Source: CBDFLD01 sp965249005
Lineage (GTDB): Bacteria; Acidobacteriota; UBA6911
Direction of reading: 5' to 3'
DNA: 64,000 nucleotides
Assembly (NCBI GenBank): GCA_965249005.1
Contig: CBDFLD010000023.1
Span: 1,201,910-1,265,909 of the forward strand
A model generated the notes under the pieces. It had not been told where the DNA came from, ran no database searches, and saw only the letters and a list, made by a program, of their open reading frames with translations. Below, one piece after another: positions 1 through 8,912 of the stretch. The translations under genes were made by a program, and so were the position numbers. Position 1 is the stretch's first letter. Each line of letters begins with the position of its first letter.

Positions 1-838
1 TTCGCAGAATGGCCAGGTACCCGGCCTTGTAGCGCGGCAGATCGATACTCGTTGCGCCAAGGATGAAGGGTTGATCGCGTTCGTCGTTACGGCTGTCGAT
101 GAATGTCGCAGATTCGGCATCGGTACGGGCCACGATGATTCCGGGCACGCGCATGACGTCGAGCTGGAAACGCGCCGCGTTGAGCCGCTTGATCTGCTCG
201 TCTTCCGCCACGAGAACTTTGCCGCCCTGGTGGCCGCACTTCTTCACCCCAGGCCTTTGATCTTCGATATGATAACCGGGCACGCCGACTTCGACGAAAC
301 GGCGGATCAGGTTGCGCACATGTGCGTCACCGCCATGACCGGTGTCCGCGTCCGCAATGATGAACGGCCGGTAATCGACGACCGGAGCCGAATTGCGTTG
401 CTCCTCGGTCATATGCACGCGGGCAAAATGCTGATTCCTGTCCGCCGTGAGGAGCGCGCGCACGATCGGCGCTGCTTCGTCCGGCACCTGACTGAGCGGG
501 TAGCTAGCCAAATCCGCACCAGGATCCTCCGTAGTCGAGCCCTTTGCCGACGTCGCCCAGCCACCAAGGTAGATGCCCTCGATCCCGAGACGCTTGATGG
601 AAACCGCCTGCCCTGGCGAATACGGTCCAAACGTCGTAATCGATTTGCGGACTTTGAAGAGTTCACGCAGCCGGGCGCAAAAATCCTCGGCGGCTTTTCT
701 GGCGACCGTGTAATCGATCTCGATCGTACCTTGCTGCTGCGCTACTTCGCGCGGAGAATACAGTCTGACGATCCCTTTGAAGCGAGGGCTTTCGAACCAC
801 CTCTTGGCCGCTACGGTTTGTTTATCGAATGCGTTCAT
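1..838 (-). CDS. aceA: Isocitrate lyase, N-terminal part (cut by window edge)
   Basis: This is the first 279 codons of isocitrate lyase, which cleaves isocitrate to glyoxylate and succinate in the cytosol (glyoxylate shunt). Translating the minus strand from the ATG at 838 gives a continuous frame to the window edge. The family hallmark KKCGH, with the catalytic Cys, lies at residues 199-203. It is preceded by GYHIEDQ (189-194) and the Mg-binding stretch around ADADTGHGG (162-170). The early GIYLGGWATS segment also fits the family. The extended N-terminus resembles the longer isocitrate lyases. The C-terminus is outside the window. The nearest gene upstream ends 321 bp away on the same strand, so the lyase probably has its own promoter. 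The identification is secure; only the length and subclass are open. Confidence 0.93.
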   Translation of the reverse strand, partial: MNAFDKQTVAAKRWFESPRFKGIVRLYSPREVAQQQGTIEIDYTVARKAAEDFCARLRELFKVRKSITTFGPYSPGQAVSIKRLGIEGIYLGGWATSAKGSTTEDPGADLASYPLSQVPDEAAPIVRALLTADRNQHFARVHMTEEQRNSAPVVDYRPFIIADADTGHGGDAHVRNLIRRFVEVGVPGYHIEDQRPGVKKCGHQGGKVLVAEDEQIKRLNAARFQLDVMRVPGIIVARTDAESATFIDSRNDERDQPFILGATSIDLPRYKAGYLAILR

Positions 839-1159
839 CGCGTTTGTTTACCTTTGCTTTAGGGTGGGTCCACTGCAGCGAAGTCCAACCTTGGTCATTT
901 GGATAGTGTCCTTTCGGAGAGGCATCCGTGTGTCGGCGGGAATCCTTCGCTCTATGCTATCCAAGAGTCTGGAAACCGTCGGCCCTGTGCGTGAACCGCC
1001 GGTGGCCGGTCGGTAACGCGGCGCGTTGCAAGCAGTCTACTCGTGATGCCAGTTTGGCGTCAAGGGTAGGAGGGAGCCCGGGACGATTTCTCTGAAGGAT
1101 GGCCTGATCGAGTACCACTTGCCCCCTCGTTCATTGGTTCTGTTCGTGATTTCATTGCC
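839..1159. other. Intergenic region upstream of isocitrate lyase
   Basis: These 321 bp separate the end of the agarase-like gene from the isocitrate lyase start. No gene with a recognisable product is visible on either strand. It presumably holds the lyase promoter, but I see no convincing -35/-10 pair or operator. Confidence 0.4.
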
Positions 1160-2671
1160 TCAGTACCTCGCATTTGCGTGCCAGGCGTGGGCTTGAGCGT
1201 TGGCGCGGCGCACGTGGGCAATGACCTCTTGGTGGACGTTTTCGAAAGGATCTTTGAACCCGGGTTGGGCGGCCATGAGCCAGTGGGGGATTCCCTTCCA
1301 CCCTTCGATATAGCCGCACTGGTGCCAGCCCACGATATAGGGTTGCGAGAGTGCGCTTTCAAGGTAACCGGCGTAGGTTTGGCCCACTGAGTCCAGGGAG
1401 TCGCACTGGATGTTGCGCTCGTGTTCCTGGTTGGGCTGTCTGTGGGCGAAAGAGGAGTCACCCAGCAAAATGGGCTTGCCGGTTGCCTCGTGGATACCTC
1501 GGAGCGTTGCTTCCTGATCCCCGAAGTAGCCAAACCATTCAATGTTTACCACATCGACCCACTTTTTGAGCACAGGGAAAAGGAAAGCCGGGATTTCCGC
1601 TCCGCCATATAACTTGTCTCCCAGGATCAAATGATGCGGGTCGTGTTTTCGGATCGCTTCCACGTGGAGCTGGTGCCACCGATCCGCGATCCGGGCAAGG
1701 AAAGTCTGATCATCTGCCGCAGCACTCTTTTGGTCAGCGGGCCGGGACCAATCCGTGTGGGCCTGTAGAGCTTCCCAGGAAGCGGTTGGGGTTCCGTGAG
1801 CACGCGCGGCCATGACAGCGTCGGGATAGCGCTGCCGGAGAACGTCGATCCATTCCTTTTTGCCTGCGGTATTGGACGGCAGGGCGCGAAGCGCATGACT
1901 CCAGGGTGGAACCCGAGAATCGCCGAAACCTTCGTGAGCGGACCAGGGAGGAAGATCGCTGAAGCCGTAACCAATAAGGTTGGGATCCCCGGCGCAGTCC
2001 AAAGCAACGGGACGAACCGCCGCATCGACTCTGCGAGCAAACACCTCCGAGAAGACATCCGGGGATTCCTTCAGGTCGCCCATGTAGAACGCCACGCGAG
2101 CGGAGCGGAGCGACTGCACATAGGGGAGCTGCTTGCGAAACAGAAACCTGGGTATAGAAGTGCCGAAGCCGAGGGAGTCGAAACCCCAGTCTGCAAAGTC
2201 GGCGAAGATTTGCTGCATCCACGCACGTGCGGCCTGCCCATGAGGATTGAAGGTCTGAGAGATCCTCGCGCAGGCTACGAAATCGTTCGCTTTCTGTCGG
2301 GGCTCAGTCTCGTTCGAAGGCGTGATGCTCGATTCTTGTTCGCGGTTGAGAGCGGTTCGGGCAGCCTCCTTCACGAAGTCCGTGCCGTAACGCTCGAGGG
2401 TCGCTTCGCGGTTGTACGGCGCCAGCAGAAAGATCGGCGCCACGTGGTTGATGCCGAGACTGATCTGCTCGTTGTCGTCCGGAGAGACAAACCACCAGAT
2501 TCCGTTGTGGCGGCGCACACGAAAGTGCTTCTTCGGAACTCGGCCGGTGTCGGAGACTGTCGCTGCGGGGGCTCGAGTCGCCAATCCAGGCAGCGCAAGG
2601 GAAGCCATCCCAATCCCCACCGACTTCATGGAGTTGTGGATGAACTGCTTCCGCGAAATTTTCGCTGTCAT
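1160..2671 (-). CDS. Secreted agarase-like glycoside hydrolase (GH50-like)
   Basis: A 503-residue protein with a Tat-like leader (SRKQFIHNS then a hydrophobic run and an Ala-rich cleavage region, residues 1-37). The NGIWWFVSPDDNEQISLGINHV region (about residues 56-77) is the N-terminal signature of agarase-like TIM-barrel proteins, where the usual form is WWFVDPDG..FFSLGVN. Further down are a GYGFSDLPPW segment and a VNIEWFGYFGDQ strand typical of a barrel end. It probably hydrolyses a polysaccharide or glycoside in the periplasm; the substrate cannot be told. The start lies 3 bp after the stop of the dehydrogenase gene upstream (2675-3682), so the two are co-transcribed. I did not identify catalytic acids with certainty. 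Confidence 0.62.
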   Translation of the reverse strand: MTAKISRKQFIHNSMKSVGIGMASLALPGLATRAPAATVSDTGRVPKKHFRVRRHNGIWWFVSPDDNEQISLGINHVAPIFLLAPYNREATLERYGTDFVKEAARTALNREQESSITPSNETEPRQKANDFVACARISQTFNPHGQAARAWMQQIFADFADWGFDSLGFGTSIPRFLFRKQLPYVQSLRSARVAFYMGDLKESPDVFSEVFARRVDAAVRPVALDCAGDPNLIGYGFSDLPPWSAHEGFGDSRVPPWSHALRALPSNTAGKKEWIDVLRQRYPDAVMAARAHGTPTASWEALQAHTDWSRPADQKSAAADDQTFLARIADRWHQLHVEAIRKHDPHHLILGDKLYGGAEIPAFLFPVLKKWVDVVNIEWFGYFGDQEATLRGIHEATGKPILLGDSSFAHRQPNQEHERNIQCDSLDSVGQTYAGYLESALSQPYIVGWHQCGYIEGWKGIPHWLMAAQPGFKDPFENVHQEVIAHVRRANAQAHAWHANARY

Positions 2672-2674
2672 GGT

Positions 2675-3682
2675 TCAACCGGCTGTGTGTCTCTTTCCAC
2701 CCAGATCCACCCAGGTACCGATGCCCTGCTCCTTTGCTTTCTTGTAGACGTGATGGGCTGCCGCCACGTCCTCGATGGCGAGCCCAAGTGACTTGAACAT
2801 GGTTATCTCGCCATCGGATTCTCTTCCTTTGATTTTCCCGATCAGAATGTCGCCGATTTCTCCCCGAACGTGATCATCGTCGATGGCGCCCTCCTTTTTA
2901 GGGAAAAGAAAATCACCCGCCTCGTTGAGACAAGATTCCCTGCGATCGCAAAACATCTTCGAGATCAACACGGCCCTGGTATCCAGCTCGCGCGTGTGCG
3001 GGATGGTCGAACCCACGGCGTTCACGTGAGTGCCCGGCGAGATCCAGTCCCCTTGGAGGATCGGCTCTTTTGCCGAAGTATTGGTACAGATGATATCAGC
3101 GCCCTCGACACATTCGGCTGCAGTCGGCATTGCCCGCACCGGGATGCCGTGACGTTTCGAATTTACTTCGGCGAACTCCACGGCCTGCTCCAGCGGGATG
3201 CTCCATACTCGGACACTTTGGATCTTTCGCGCGAGCAGCATCGATTCGAGGTGAACGCGCGCCTGAGTTCCTGATCCCAGTATGGCCAGATCACTGGCAT
3301 CCGGCCGTGCCAATGCCCGGGTGGCGACCGCGGTGACGGCTGCAGTGCGAATCGCTGTGATTTCCGAAGCGTCGACGATCGCCAGAAGGCAACCATGTTT
3401 CTCTTCATAGAGCATGACACCGCCCTGATGGGTATCGAACTCTGTTCCCCAGTTCCCCGGGAAGTAGGTGATGACCTTCAATCCCAATACTCCGACATGG
3501 CCAAGATATGCGGGCATCATGGTGAGCTCTCCAACGTTCTCCGGAAGCCAGAGGTGACCTCGAAGCGGCATCAGAGCATGACCCTTGGCGAGTGTCTTCA
3601 ATGCGTCTTCCATGATTTCGATGCATTCGGACATTGGAAGAAGGGGCGGGACATCGGGTTGCTGCACGATCAGGATACTCAT
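2675..3682 (-). CDS. Ornithine cyclodeaminase / mu-crystallin family protein
   Basis: A 335-residue NAD(P)-dependent enzyme of the ornithine cyclodeaminase/mu-crystallin family. The Rossmann glycine motif LAILGSGTQARVHLES sits near residue 133. It is preceded by the family segments KVITYFPGN and ASEITAIRTAAVTAVATRALARP, and followed by ADIICTNTSAKEPIL and THVNAVGS. Members include ornithine cyclodeaminase, ketimine and imino-acid reductases and alanine dehydrogenases, so the substrate is open. It lies 37 bp downstream of the large cytochrome/DUF1501 gene and 3 bp upstream of the agarase-like gene, forming one leftward operon. The ATG at 3682 is chosen because the family N-terminus (MSILIVQQPDV) begins there. 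Confidence 0.88.
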   Translation of the reverse strand: MSILIVQQPDVPPLLPMSECIEIMEDALKTLAKGHALMPLRGHLWLPENVGELTMMPAYLGHVGVLGLKVITYFPGNWGTEFDTHQGGVMLYEEKHGCLLAIVDASEITAIRTAAVTAVATRALARPDASDLAILGSGTQARVHLESMLLARKIQSVRVWSIPLEQAVEFAEVNSKRHGIPVRAMPTAAECVEGADIICTNTSAKEPILQGDWISPGTHVNAVGSTIPHTRELDTRAVLISKMFCDRRESCLNEAGDFLFPKKEGAIDDDHVRGEIGDILIGKIKGRESDGEITMFKSLGLAIEDVAAAHHVYKKAKEQGIGTWVDLGGKRHTAG

Positions 3683-3719
3683 ATCAATTCTTTCGTTTTG
3701 AAAGTGAGCGGATACAAAG

Positions 3720-6700
3720 CTATGTGTCGATGACGTCTCTGATCACGTGTCCGTGGACGTCGGTCAGGCGGCGCTCGATCCCATTGTGATAGTAGGTCAG
3801 CTTCTCGTGATCGAGCCCGAGAAGGTGCAATATCGTGGCGTGAAAATCATAAATGGTCGCGGGGTTCTCGACGGCCTTCCCTCCAAACTCATCGGTAGCT
3901 CCGTAGCTGACGCCCTTGCGGATACCGGCCCCTAGAAGCCAGGCAGTAAAGCCGTCCGGATTGTGATCCCTCCCAAGCGTTCCTTCCTGATGGGTCGACA
4001 TGCGGCCGAACTCGGTATTCCAGATCACGAGGGTGTCATCCAAGAGCCCGCGGGCGCCCAGATCGGTGATCAAGCCAGCGGTGGGACGATCGAGAATCGG
4101 CAGGTGCCTTTCGTAGTCGGCCTTGAGAGTGTTGTGGCAATCCCAGTTCAGGAGCCCGCCTACGGCCGAGGCTCGCGAACCGCAAAAGAGCGTGACGAAT
4201 CGAACCCCGCGTTCGAGCAGGCGGCGCGCCAGGAGACAGTTCCGGGCGTAGGCTGCAAGCAAGGGGTTCGGATCTTCGGTGCCGTAGAGCTTGCGGGTGG
4301 CCGGAGATTCCGAGGAGAGATCGGAGGCTTCCGGCGCTGATAGTTGCATCCGGGCGGCCAGTTCGTAGGCCGATTGACGGGCAGCCAGGACTGGGTTTCC
4401 CGGATAGCGGTCGGCGTGACGGCGGTTCAATAACGCCAGGAGTTCTCGGGAATCCAGCTCGGCCGCCTCTGAGATCTTTGCCGGGCGATCGAGATCCCGA
4501 ATCGGCTCGGCGGCGTTGAATGCGATGGCATGGTGCTCTGCGGGGAGAAACCCCGAACTCCAGTTTGCTGGTCCCCCGCTAGGATTTCCGCGGACGTCGG
4601 GGATCGCGACGAAGGTTGGTAAATTCTCGTTCTCTGATCCGAGTGCATAACTTACCCAGGCCCCCGCGCTGGGATGGCCTTCGACGACGAAGCCGGTGTT
4701 CATGAATACGCAGCCTGGGCCGTGCGTGTTGGTCTTCGATGTTAGCGAGTGGATGAAGGCCATATCGTCAGCGAACGCGCCCAGGTGCGGCAGCAGACTC
4801 GAAACCCACTTGCCGCTCTGCCCCCTTTGCGTGAAGTCCCAAGGGCTTCCCATCAGGTTGCCGTTCTTGCCCTGGAAAGTGACGACGTCCGCGCCGCTGG
4901 GTGGGGGCTCACCGCTCCGCTTCTGCAGCTCAGGCTTGTAGTCAAACGTGTCTACCTGGGAGACGCCACCAGGGCAGAAGATCTGTAGCACCCGCTTCGC
5001 CTTGTGCGGGAAGTGCGTCCCCTGAGAGGCAGCCGCCCCCTTGCGAGTTCCGAGAAGCGACGCGAAGGCAAGCGCAAAGGCCCGTTTCACCTGTGCCTCG
5101 GGGCGGCTGCCGGCTTCTTTGACGATGCGCTCCGCCAGGAACCGGGCCTGGTCCCGGATGAACCGTCCGTTCAGCAAAGCGAGGGCCTGCAGCGGCGAGG
5201 TTGTGACCTCGCGCCTTGGAGCCGAAAGTGCGGAATCGGGACAGTCGAATGGACCGAGCAACCCGGGCTTCACCGCGCGGACATTCTGGTGATATACCGA
5301 GCGGCGGAAGGTCGACTCGTCGAGCTCGTCGAGAGGATAGTAGGTGGCCACGTTATCGACGGTGTAGCGGTAAAGCCGAAAGCTGGGTCCCCCCATCCGC
5401 AGGTCGAGCTTACCGGAAACGGCGAGAATCGAGTCGCGAATCACCTCGGCCTCGAGCCGCCTCGGTGGAAACCGCCAGAGATAGCGTGCGTCCCGATCGA
5501 GCTCCGCATGGGATGCCACGTGGCGACTCGACTGGCGATACGTCATCGACATCATGATCTCTTTGTGTAACGGCTTCCAGCGCCAGCCGAGCAGCTGGAT
5601 TCGTGCCGCCAGCCAGTCGAGTAACTCGGGATGCGTGGGGCGCTCGCCGTTGAAGCCGAAGTCATTTGGAGTCGCGACCAGACCCGTTCCAAAATGATAG
5701 TGCCAGATCCGGTTCGCCAGTACACGGGCGGTCAAGGCATTGTTGTCGTGGGTAATCCACCGGGCCAGCTCCAGACGTCGCTCGGACTCGGGCGCGTCCG
5801 GCGCCAGCTCAAACGGCGGAACGAGCTCCGCGAGCGCGCTCATACTACCGGGGGAAAGAACCTTGCCGGGCTCCATGGGGTTCCCGCGCGCCAGCAGCCG
5901 AGTGGGTTCCTTTGGCTGGCTCATTGCTCCGATGTAGGCCTGGGGAAGGGGCGGCAGCGCTTTTTCGGCAGCCTCGAGTTCCTTCACTCGCTCCGCGAGC
6001 GCAATCCAGGCTTTCTTCTCGTCCGGGGTCAAGACCTCCATGCGCAGCAACTCTTCCCGTTCCGCCTCGTCGTAGGGGAGGCGGCTCGTGGTATCGGCAA
6101 CCTGCTTCCACGTTTCACCGTCTGTGGAGACTTCTATGGCATAGCGCGCAGGGACGTTGCGCAAGTGGATGCCTCCGTAGGCGCCCTGGCGATCGCGCGA
6201 CCAAAAAACGCGGTCGATCTGGTGGATGGCAGGCAGTTCGATCGTGACCTGTCCCAGCCCGGGCTCGTCGGACCACCAGTAGCGGTCGAAACGGCCGTCG
6301 TTGACGTGCTCGACCACATAGGCCGTGGCATCATCGTCGGGAATCCTTGTTGCGCGGGCCGTCACGCGTGCTCCCGTCGAGGCAAGGGCCACGTTGCGCG
6401 AGCTGTCGCCCGCGGTCCACACCTCCAACTCGTCCAGGACGGCAACGTCCTTTCCCTTGCTGACTCCCAGAATGTTCATCCTCACGTACCGGGCATCGAC
6501 CGGTGGGAACCTCTCTTCTGTGCCCTTGGAATCAACCGGTTCACGGAAGCGCCGGAGGATGCCGGCCCGCTGCGAATCCAGGCGGAGAGCCGCCGAATCC
6601 TTCATAGTCGTGAGCTCCTGCTCCACTTTTTTTAGTTTCCGGTTCAGTTCCTCGGTCCGGGAAGCGTGGCGGGCAATTTCCTTGGGCGGAGCCCAGGGCC

Positions 6701-7850
6701 GCTCCCCGAACGAGACCCCGTCAAAGACCGCAGCCATGCGATAGTAGTCTTCCTGGTCGATCGGATCGAACTTGTGGTTGTGGCAACGTGCACAGTGGAC
6801 CGTGAGTCCCAGGAAGGCACCGGCCGTTGCGGTCAAGATGTCGTTGAGATCATTGGCCCGCTTCGCTCGATTCCCCTCGACGTTGGCGATCTTCACGGTA
6901 TCGTGCGGTCCCGCGACCAGAAATCCGGTTGCTGCTTCTGTCTTCGGATCGCCCGTTGCCACGCGATCTCCCGCCAGCTGTTCCAGGACCATCTGATCGA
7001 ACGGCTTGTCCTCGTTTAAAGAACGAATCACATAATCGCGATACGGCCATGCCGTGTCGCGAATCCGATTTGTCTCGTACCCGTGACTCTCCCCGAATCG
7101 GACGACGTCCAGCCAGTGCCGTGCCCAGCGTTCTCCGTATCGGGGTGAGACAAGCAGGCCGTCAATGAGCGCCTCATAGGCGTCCGGGTTCGGATCGGAA
7201 GCAAATGCCTCGATCTCTTCGGGGGAAGGCGGCAGCCCGATCAGATCGAAGAACGCGCGCCGGATCAGTGTCTGCCTGTCCGCCTCCGGCGCGTGATGCA
7301 GCCCTTTTTCGATTACACCGGCATGGATCCACCGGTCGATGGGAGATTGTTGCCAGGCTTTCGGTGCGTTCTCGTTGGAGGCAGGGGGTGTCCACTTCAA
7401 GGGTTGCAGCGACCACCACGTCCGGTCGGCCCGCTTGCGCTCATGGGAAAACGCCGTCTTCCAGGGCGCACCCGCCTCGACCCAGCGCCGAAGGATCTCC
7501 CGCTCCTCGTTGGGAAGGGGGTTTCCCAGAGGCATCTCGCCGCTGGCTACTCTCTGATACATGAGACTGGCTTCAGGGTCTCCAGGCACGAGGGCCTCGC
7601 CCCCCTGACCTCCCTCGATCGCGCCTTCGAGCCGGGAAAGATCCAGACCTGATGTTCGCTGCTCCGCGTCGTGGCATGCCATACATCGCCGGCTCACGAT
7701 GCCGGTGGCGGCCTGCTCGAGATCCTCTGGTTGCTGCGCCCAGCTAGATATCGCTATCCCGAGACATGCGGCCAGAAATGTGGCGGCGCGAAGCCAGGGC
7801 CTCGAGGGGAATGCAAGGAAATCCTGAATCAGATTGCGCACTGGAGTCAT
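3720..7850 (-). CDS. Fused PSCyt1-DUF1549-DUF1553-DUF1501 protein
   Basis: From the ATG at 7850 the protein has 1,376 residues. A signal peptide (about 1-39) is followed by a planctomycete-type cytochrome domain with a CMACH haem motif (56-60). DUF1549 (PSCyt2, about 165-375) contains a second CxxCH (CARCH, 353-357). A coiled segment and a discoidin-like insert (about 450-590) come next, then DUF1553 (PSD1, about 690-925). From about residue 930 the sequence becomes DUF1501, a sulfatase-like fold (CPGGVSQVDTFDYKP at 959-973, NTEFGRM near the end). These parts are normally two adjacent genes; here the join runs straight through. In PVC bacteria and Acidobacteriota such pairs sit in polymer-degradation loci; the exact reaction is unknown. 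An upstream in-frame start at 8057 is possible but adds 69 low-quality residues. Confidence 0.85.
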   Translation of the reverse strand: MTPVRNLIQDFLAFPSRPWLRAATFLAACLGIAISSWAQQPEDLEQAATGIVSRRCMACHDAEQRTSGLDLSRLEGAIEGGQGGEALVPGDPEASLMYQRVASGEMPLGNPLPNEEREILRRWVEAGAPWKTAFSHERKRADRTWWSLQPLKWTPPASNENAPKAWQQSPIDRWIHAGVIEKGLHHAPEADRQTLIRRAFFDLIGLPPSPEEIEAFASDPNPDAYEALIDGLLVSPRYGERWARHWLDVVRFGESHGYETNRIRDTAWPYRDYVIRSLNEDKPFDQMVLEQLAGDRVATGDPKTEAATGFLVAGPHDTVKIANVEGNRAKRANDLNDILTATAGAFLGLTVHCARCHNHKFDPIDQEDYYRMAAVFDGVSFGERPWAPPKEIARHASRTEELNRKLKKVEQELTTMKDSAALRLDSQRAGILRRFREPVDSKGTEERFPPVDARYVRMNILGVSKGKDVAVLDELEVWTAGDSSRNVALASTGARVTARATRIPDDDATAYVVEHVNDGRFDRYWWSDEPGLGQVTIELPAIHQIDRVFWSRDRQGAYGGIHLRNVPARYAIEVSTDGETWKQVADTTSRLPYDEAEREELLRMEVLTPDEKKAWIALAERVKELEAAEKALPPLPQAYIGAMSQPKEPTRLLARGNPMEPGKVLSPGSMSALAELVPPFELAPDAPESERRLELARWITHDNNALTARVLANRIWHYHFGTGLVATPNDFGFNGERPTHPELLDWLAARIQLLGWRWKPLHKEIMMSMTYRQSSRHVASHAELDRDARYLWRFPPRRLEAEVIRDSILAVSGKLDLRMGGPSFRLYRYTVDNVATYYPLDELDESTFRRSVYHQNVRAVKPGLLGPFDCPDSALSAPRREVTTSPLQALALLNGRFIRDQARFLAERIVKEAGSRPEAQVKRAFALAFASLLGTRKGAAASQGTHFPHKAKRVLQIFCPGGVSQVDTFDYKPELQKRSGEPPPSGADVVTFQGKNGNLMGSPWDFTQRGQSGKWVSSLLPHLGAFADDMAFIHSLTSKTNTHGPGCVFMNTGFVVEGHPSAGAWVSYALGSENENLPTFVAIPDVRGNPSGGPANWSSGFLPAEHHAIAFNAAEPIRDLDRPAKISEAAELDSRELLALLNRRHADRYPGNPVLAARQSAYELAARMQLSAPEASDLSSESPATRKLYGTEDPNPLLAAYARNCLLARRLLERGVRFVTLFCGSRASAVGGLLNWDCHNTLKADYERHLPILDRPTAGLITDLGARGLLDDTLVIWNTEFGRMSTHQEGTLGRDHNPDGFTAWLLGAGIRKGVSYGATDEFGGKAVENPATIYDFHATILHLLGLDHEKLTYYHNGIERRLTDVHGHVIRDVIDT

Positions 7851-8046
7851 TTTTAAGCCGGATTCTAAAATACAAGCGGGGCTCCGATGAAAGTCTACCG
7901 GTCCGCACGATGCGTCGAGAATATCACACGCGCGCCCAAAGCAACAAGGCCGCCGCTTCGGCACCAGTGTCTTCAACTCAACGGCCGTCTTGTCCCCTCT
8001 TCGCCGACGATCTACACTTGAGTGCCTTTGATGGAGAAGTTCAAAA

Positions 8047-8859
8047 ATGAGAACCAAGATATTGGAACGAGCACTTTGGGTGACAGTGATTCCGCTGCTC
8101 GCGCTGGGAGCTGCGGTGTCGAGCGAACGGTCGGAGCGAGTATTCTATGTCGTTGAAGAGGAGGTTGTGGAGCCCGCGCTGGCTCAGCGATACGAGACTG
8201 GGGTCCGAATCCTTGTTGCGGGAATGCGCCGGTCAAAGCTGGGGCCTGAACTGGGATGGACCACCGCGCAGCGCGGTCAATCCTATTTCTATGTCTTTAC
8301 CGTGCGGTCGCTCGACGAACTGGATCCGCGCTCGCCGGTGACAGAACGGCGCTTCCAGGAGATCCTTCAGGGCGTGGGGGATGAGACGGCCAAGAAGTTC
8401 GGCAGCATGACCGTCCCTTCGCCCGTGCGCTCCGTGAGGATGTTTGTGCTCGAGCCGGTAGAGGAATTCAGCTACCGGCCCGCCCGCCCCGTGGTCGAAG
8501 AGCCGAAGTTGGTCTTCCAAGAATTCCATCGTGTTCGGCACGATATGGTCGAACCGTACAAAGCCGTCATCCGCCGAATGCTGAAGGCTCTGCACAAAGC
8601 CAGTTACCCCATTGCGTGGACGGCCTATCGGAGCGTCCTCGGCGAAGGACGGGGATTCTTCGGCGAAGGGCGTTACTATTACTATGTTGCGCCGTTCGAT
8701 CGCCCGTCACAGATCTACCAGGAACACGCCTTCGGTGCGGCTCTGGAGAAGGCTTTGGGAAAGGAAGGCGCGCAGGAACTGCTTGCCGAGGAGATGAAGT
8801 GTCTAGAAGGATTCGAGCAAACTGAGCTCAAACTGCGGCCGGATATGTCTCCGAATTAG
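8047..8859 (+). CDS. Secreted protein with two related domains, unknown function
   Basis: A 270-residue protein with a signal peptide (about 1-25). GGAGAAG sits about 7 nt before the ATG at 8047. The mature part seems to hold two copies of one fold: residues 33-95 (FYVVEEEVVEPALAQRYE ... YFYVFTVRSLDELD) and 158-230 (FQEFHRVRHDMVEPYKAVIR ... YYYYVAPFDRPSQIY) share the order aromatic strand, VEP-containing helix, GW/AW segment, aromatic strand. This resembles tandem dimeric alpha-beta-barrel (NIPSNAP/ABM-like) domains, but I do not recognise a named family. It is divergent from the cytochrome/DUF1501 gene across a 196-bp gap and precedes the amine oxidase by 53 bp. Confidence 0.7.
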   Translation: MRTKILERALWVTVIPLLALGAAVSSERSERVFYVVEEEVVEPALAQRYETGVRILVAGMRRSKLGPELGWTTAQRGQSYFYVFTVRSLDELDPRSPVTERRFQEILQGVGDETAKKFGSMTVPSPVRSVRMFVLEPVEEFSYRPARPVVEEPKLVFQEFHRVRHDMVEPYKAVIRRMLKALHKASYPIAWTAYRSVLGEGRGFFGEGRYYYYVAPFDRPSQIYQEHAFGAALEKALGKEGAQELLAEEMKCLEGFEQTELKLRPDMSPN

Positions 8860-8912
8860 TTCTGTGCGTTTTTGCGGCAATCCCACTCTCTGGCCACGGC
8901 TGAGGACTCGTC

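Noticed and set aside
71..862. 263-residue plus-strand open frame
   Set aside because: It is the antisense shadow of isocitrate lyase, whose KKCGH motif is on the minus strand.
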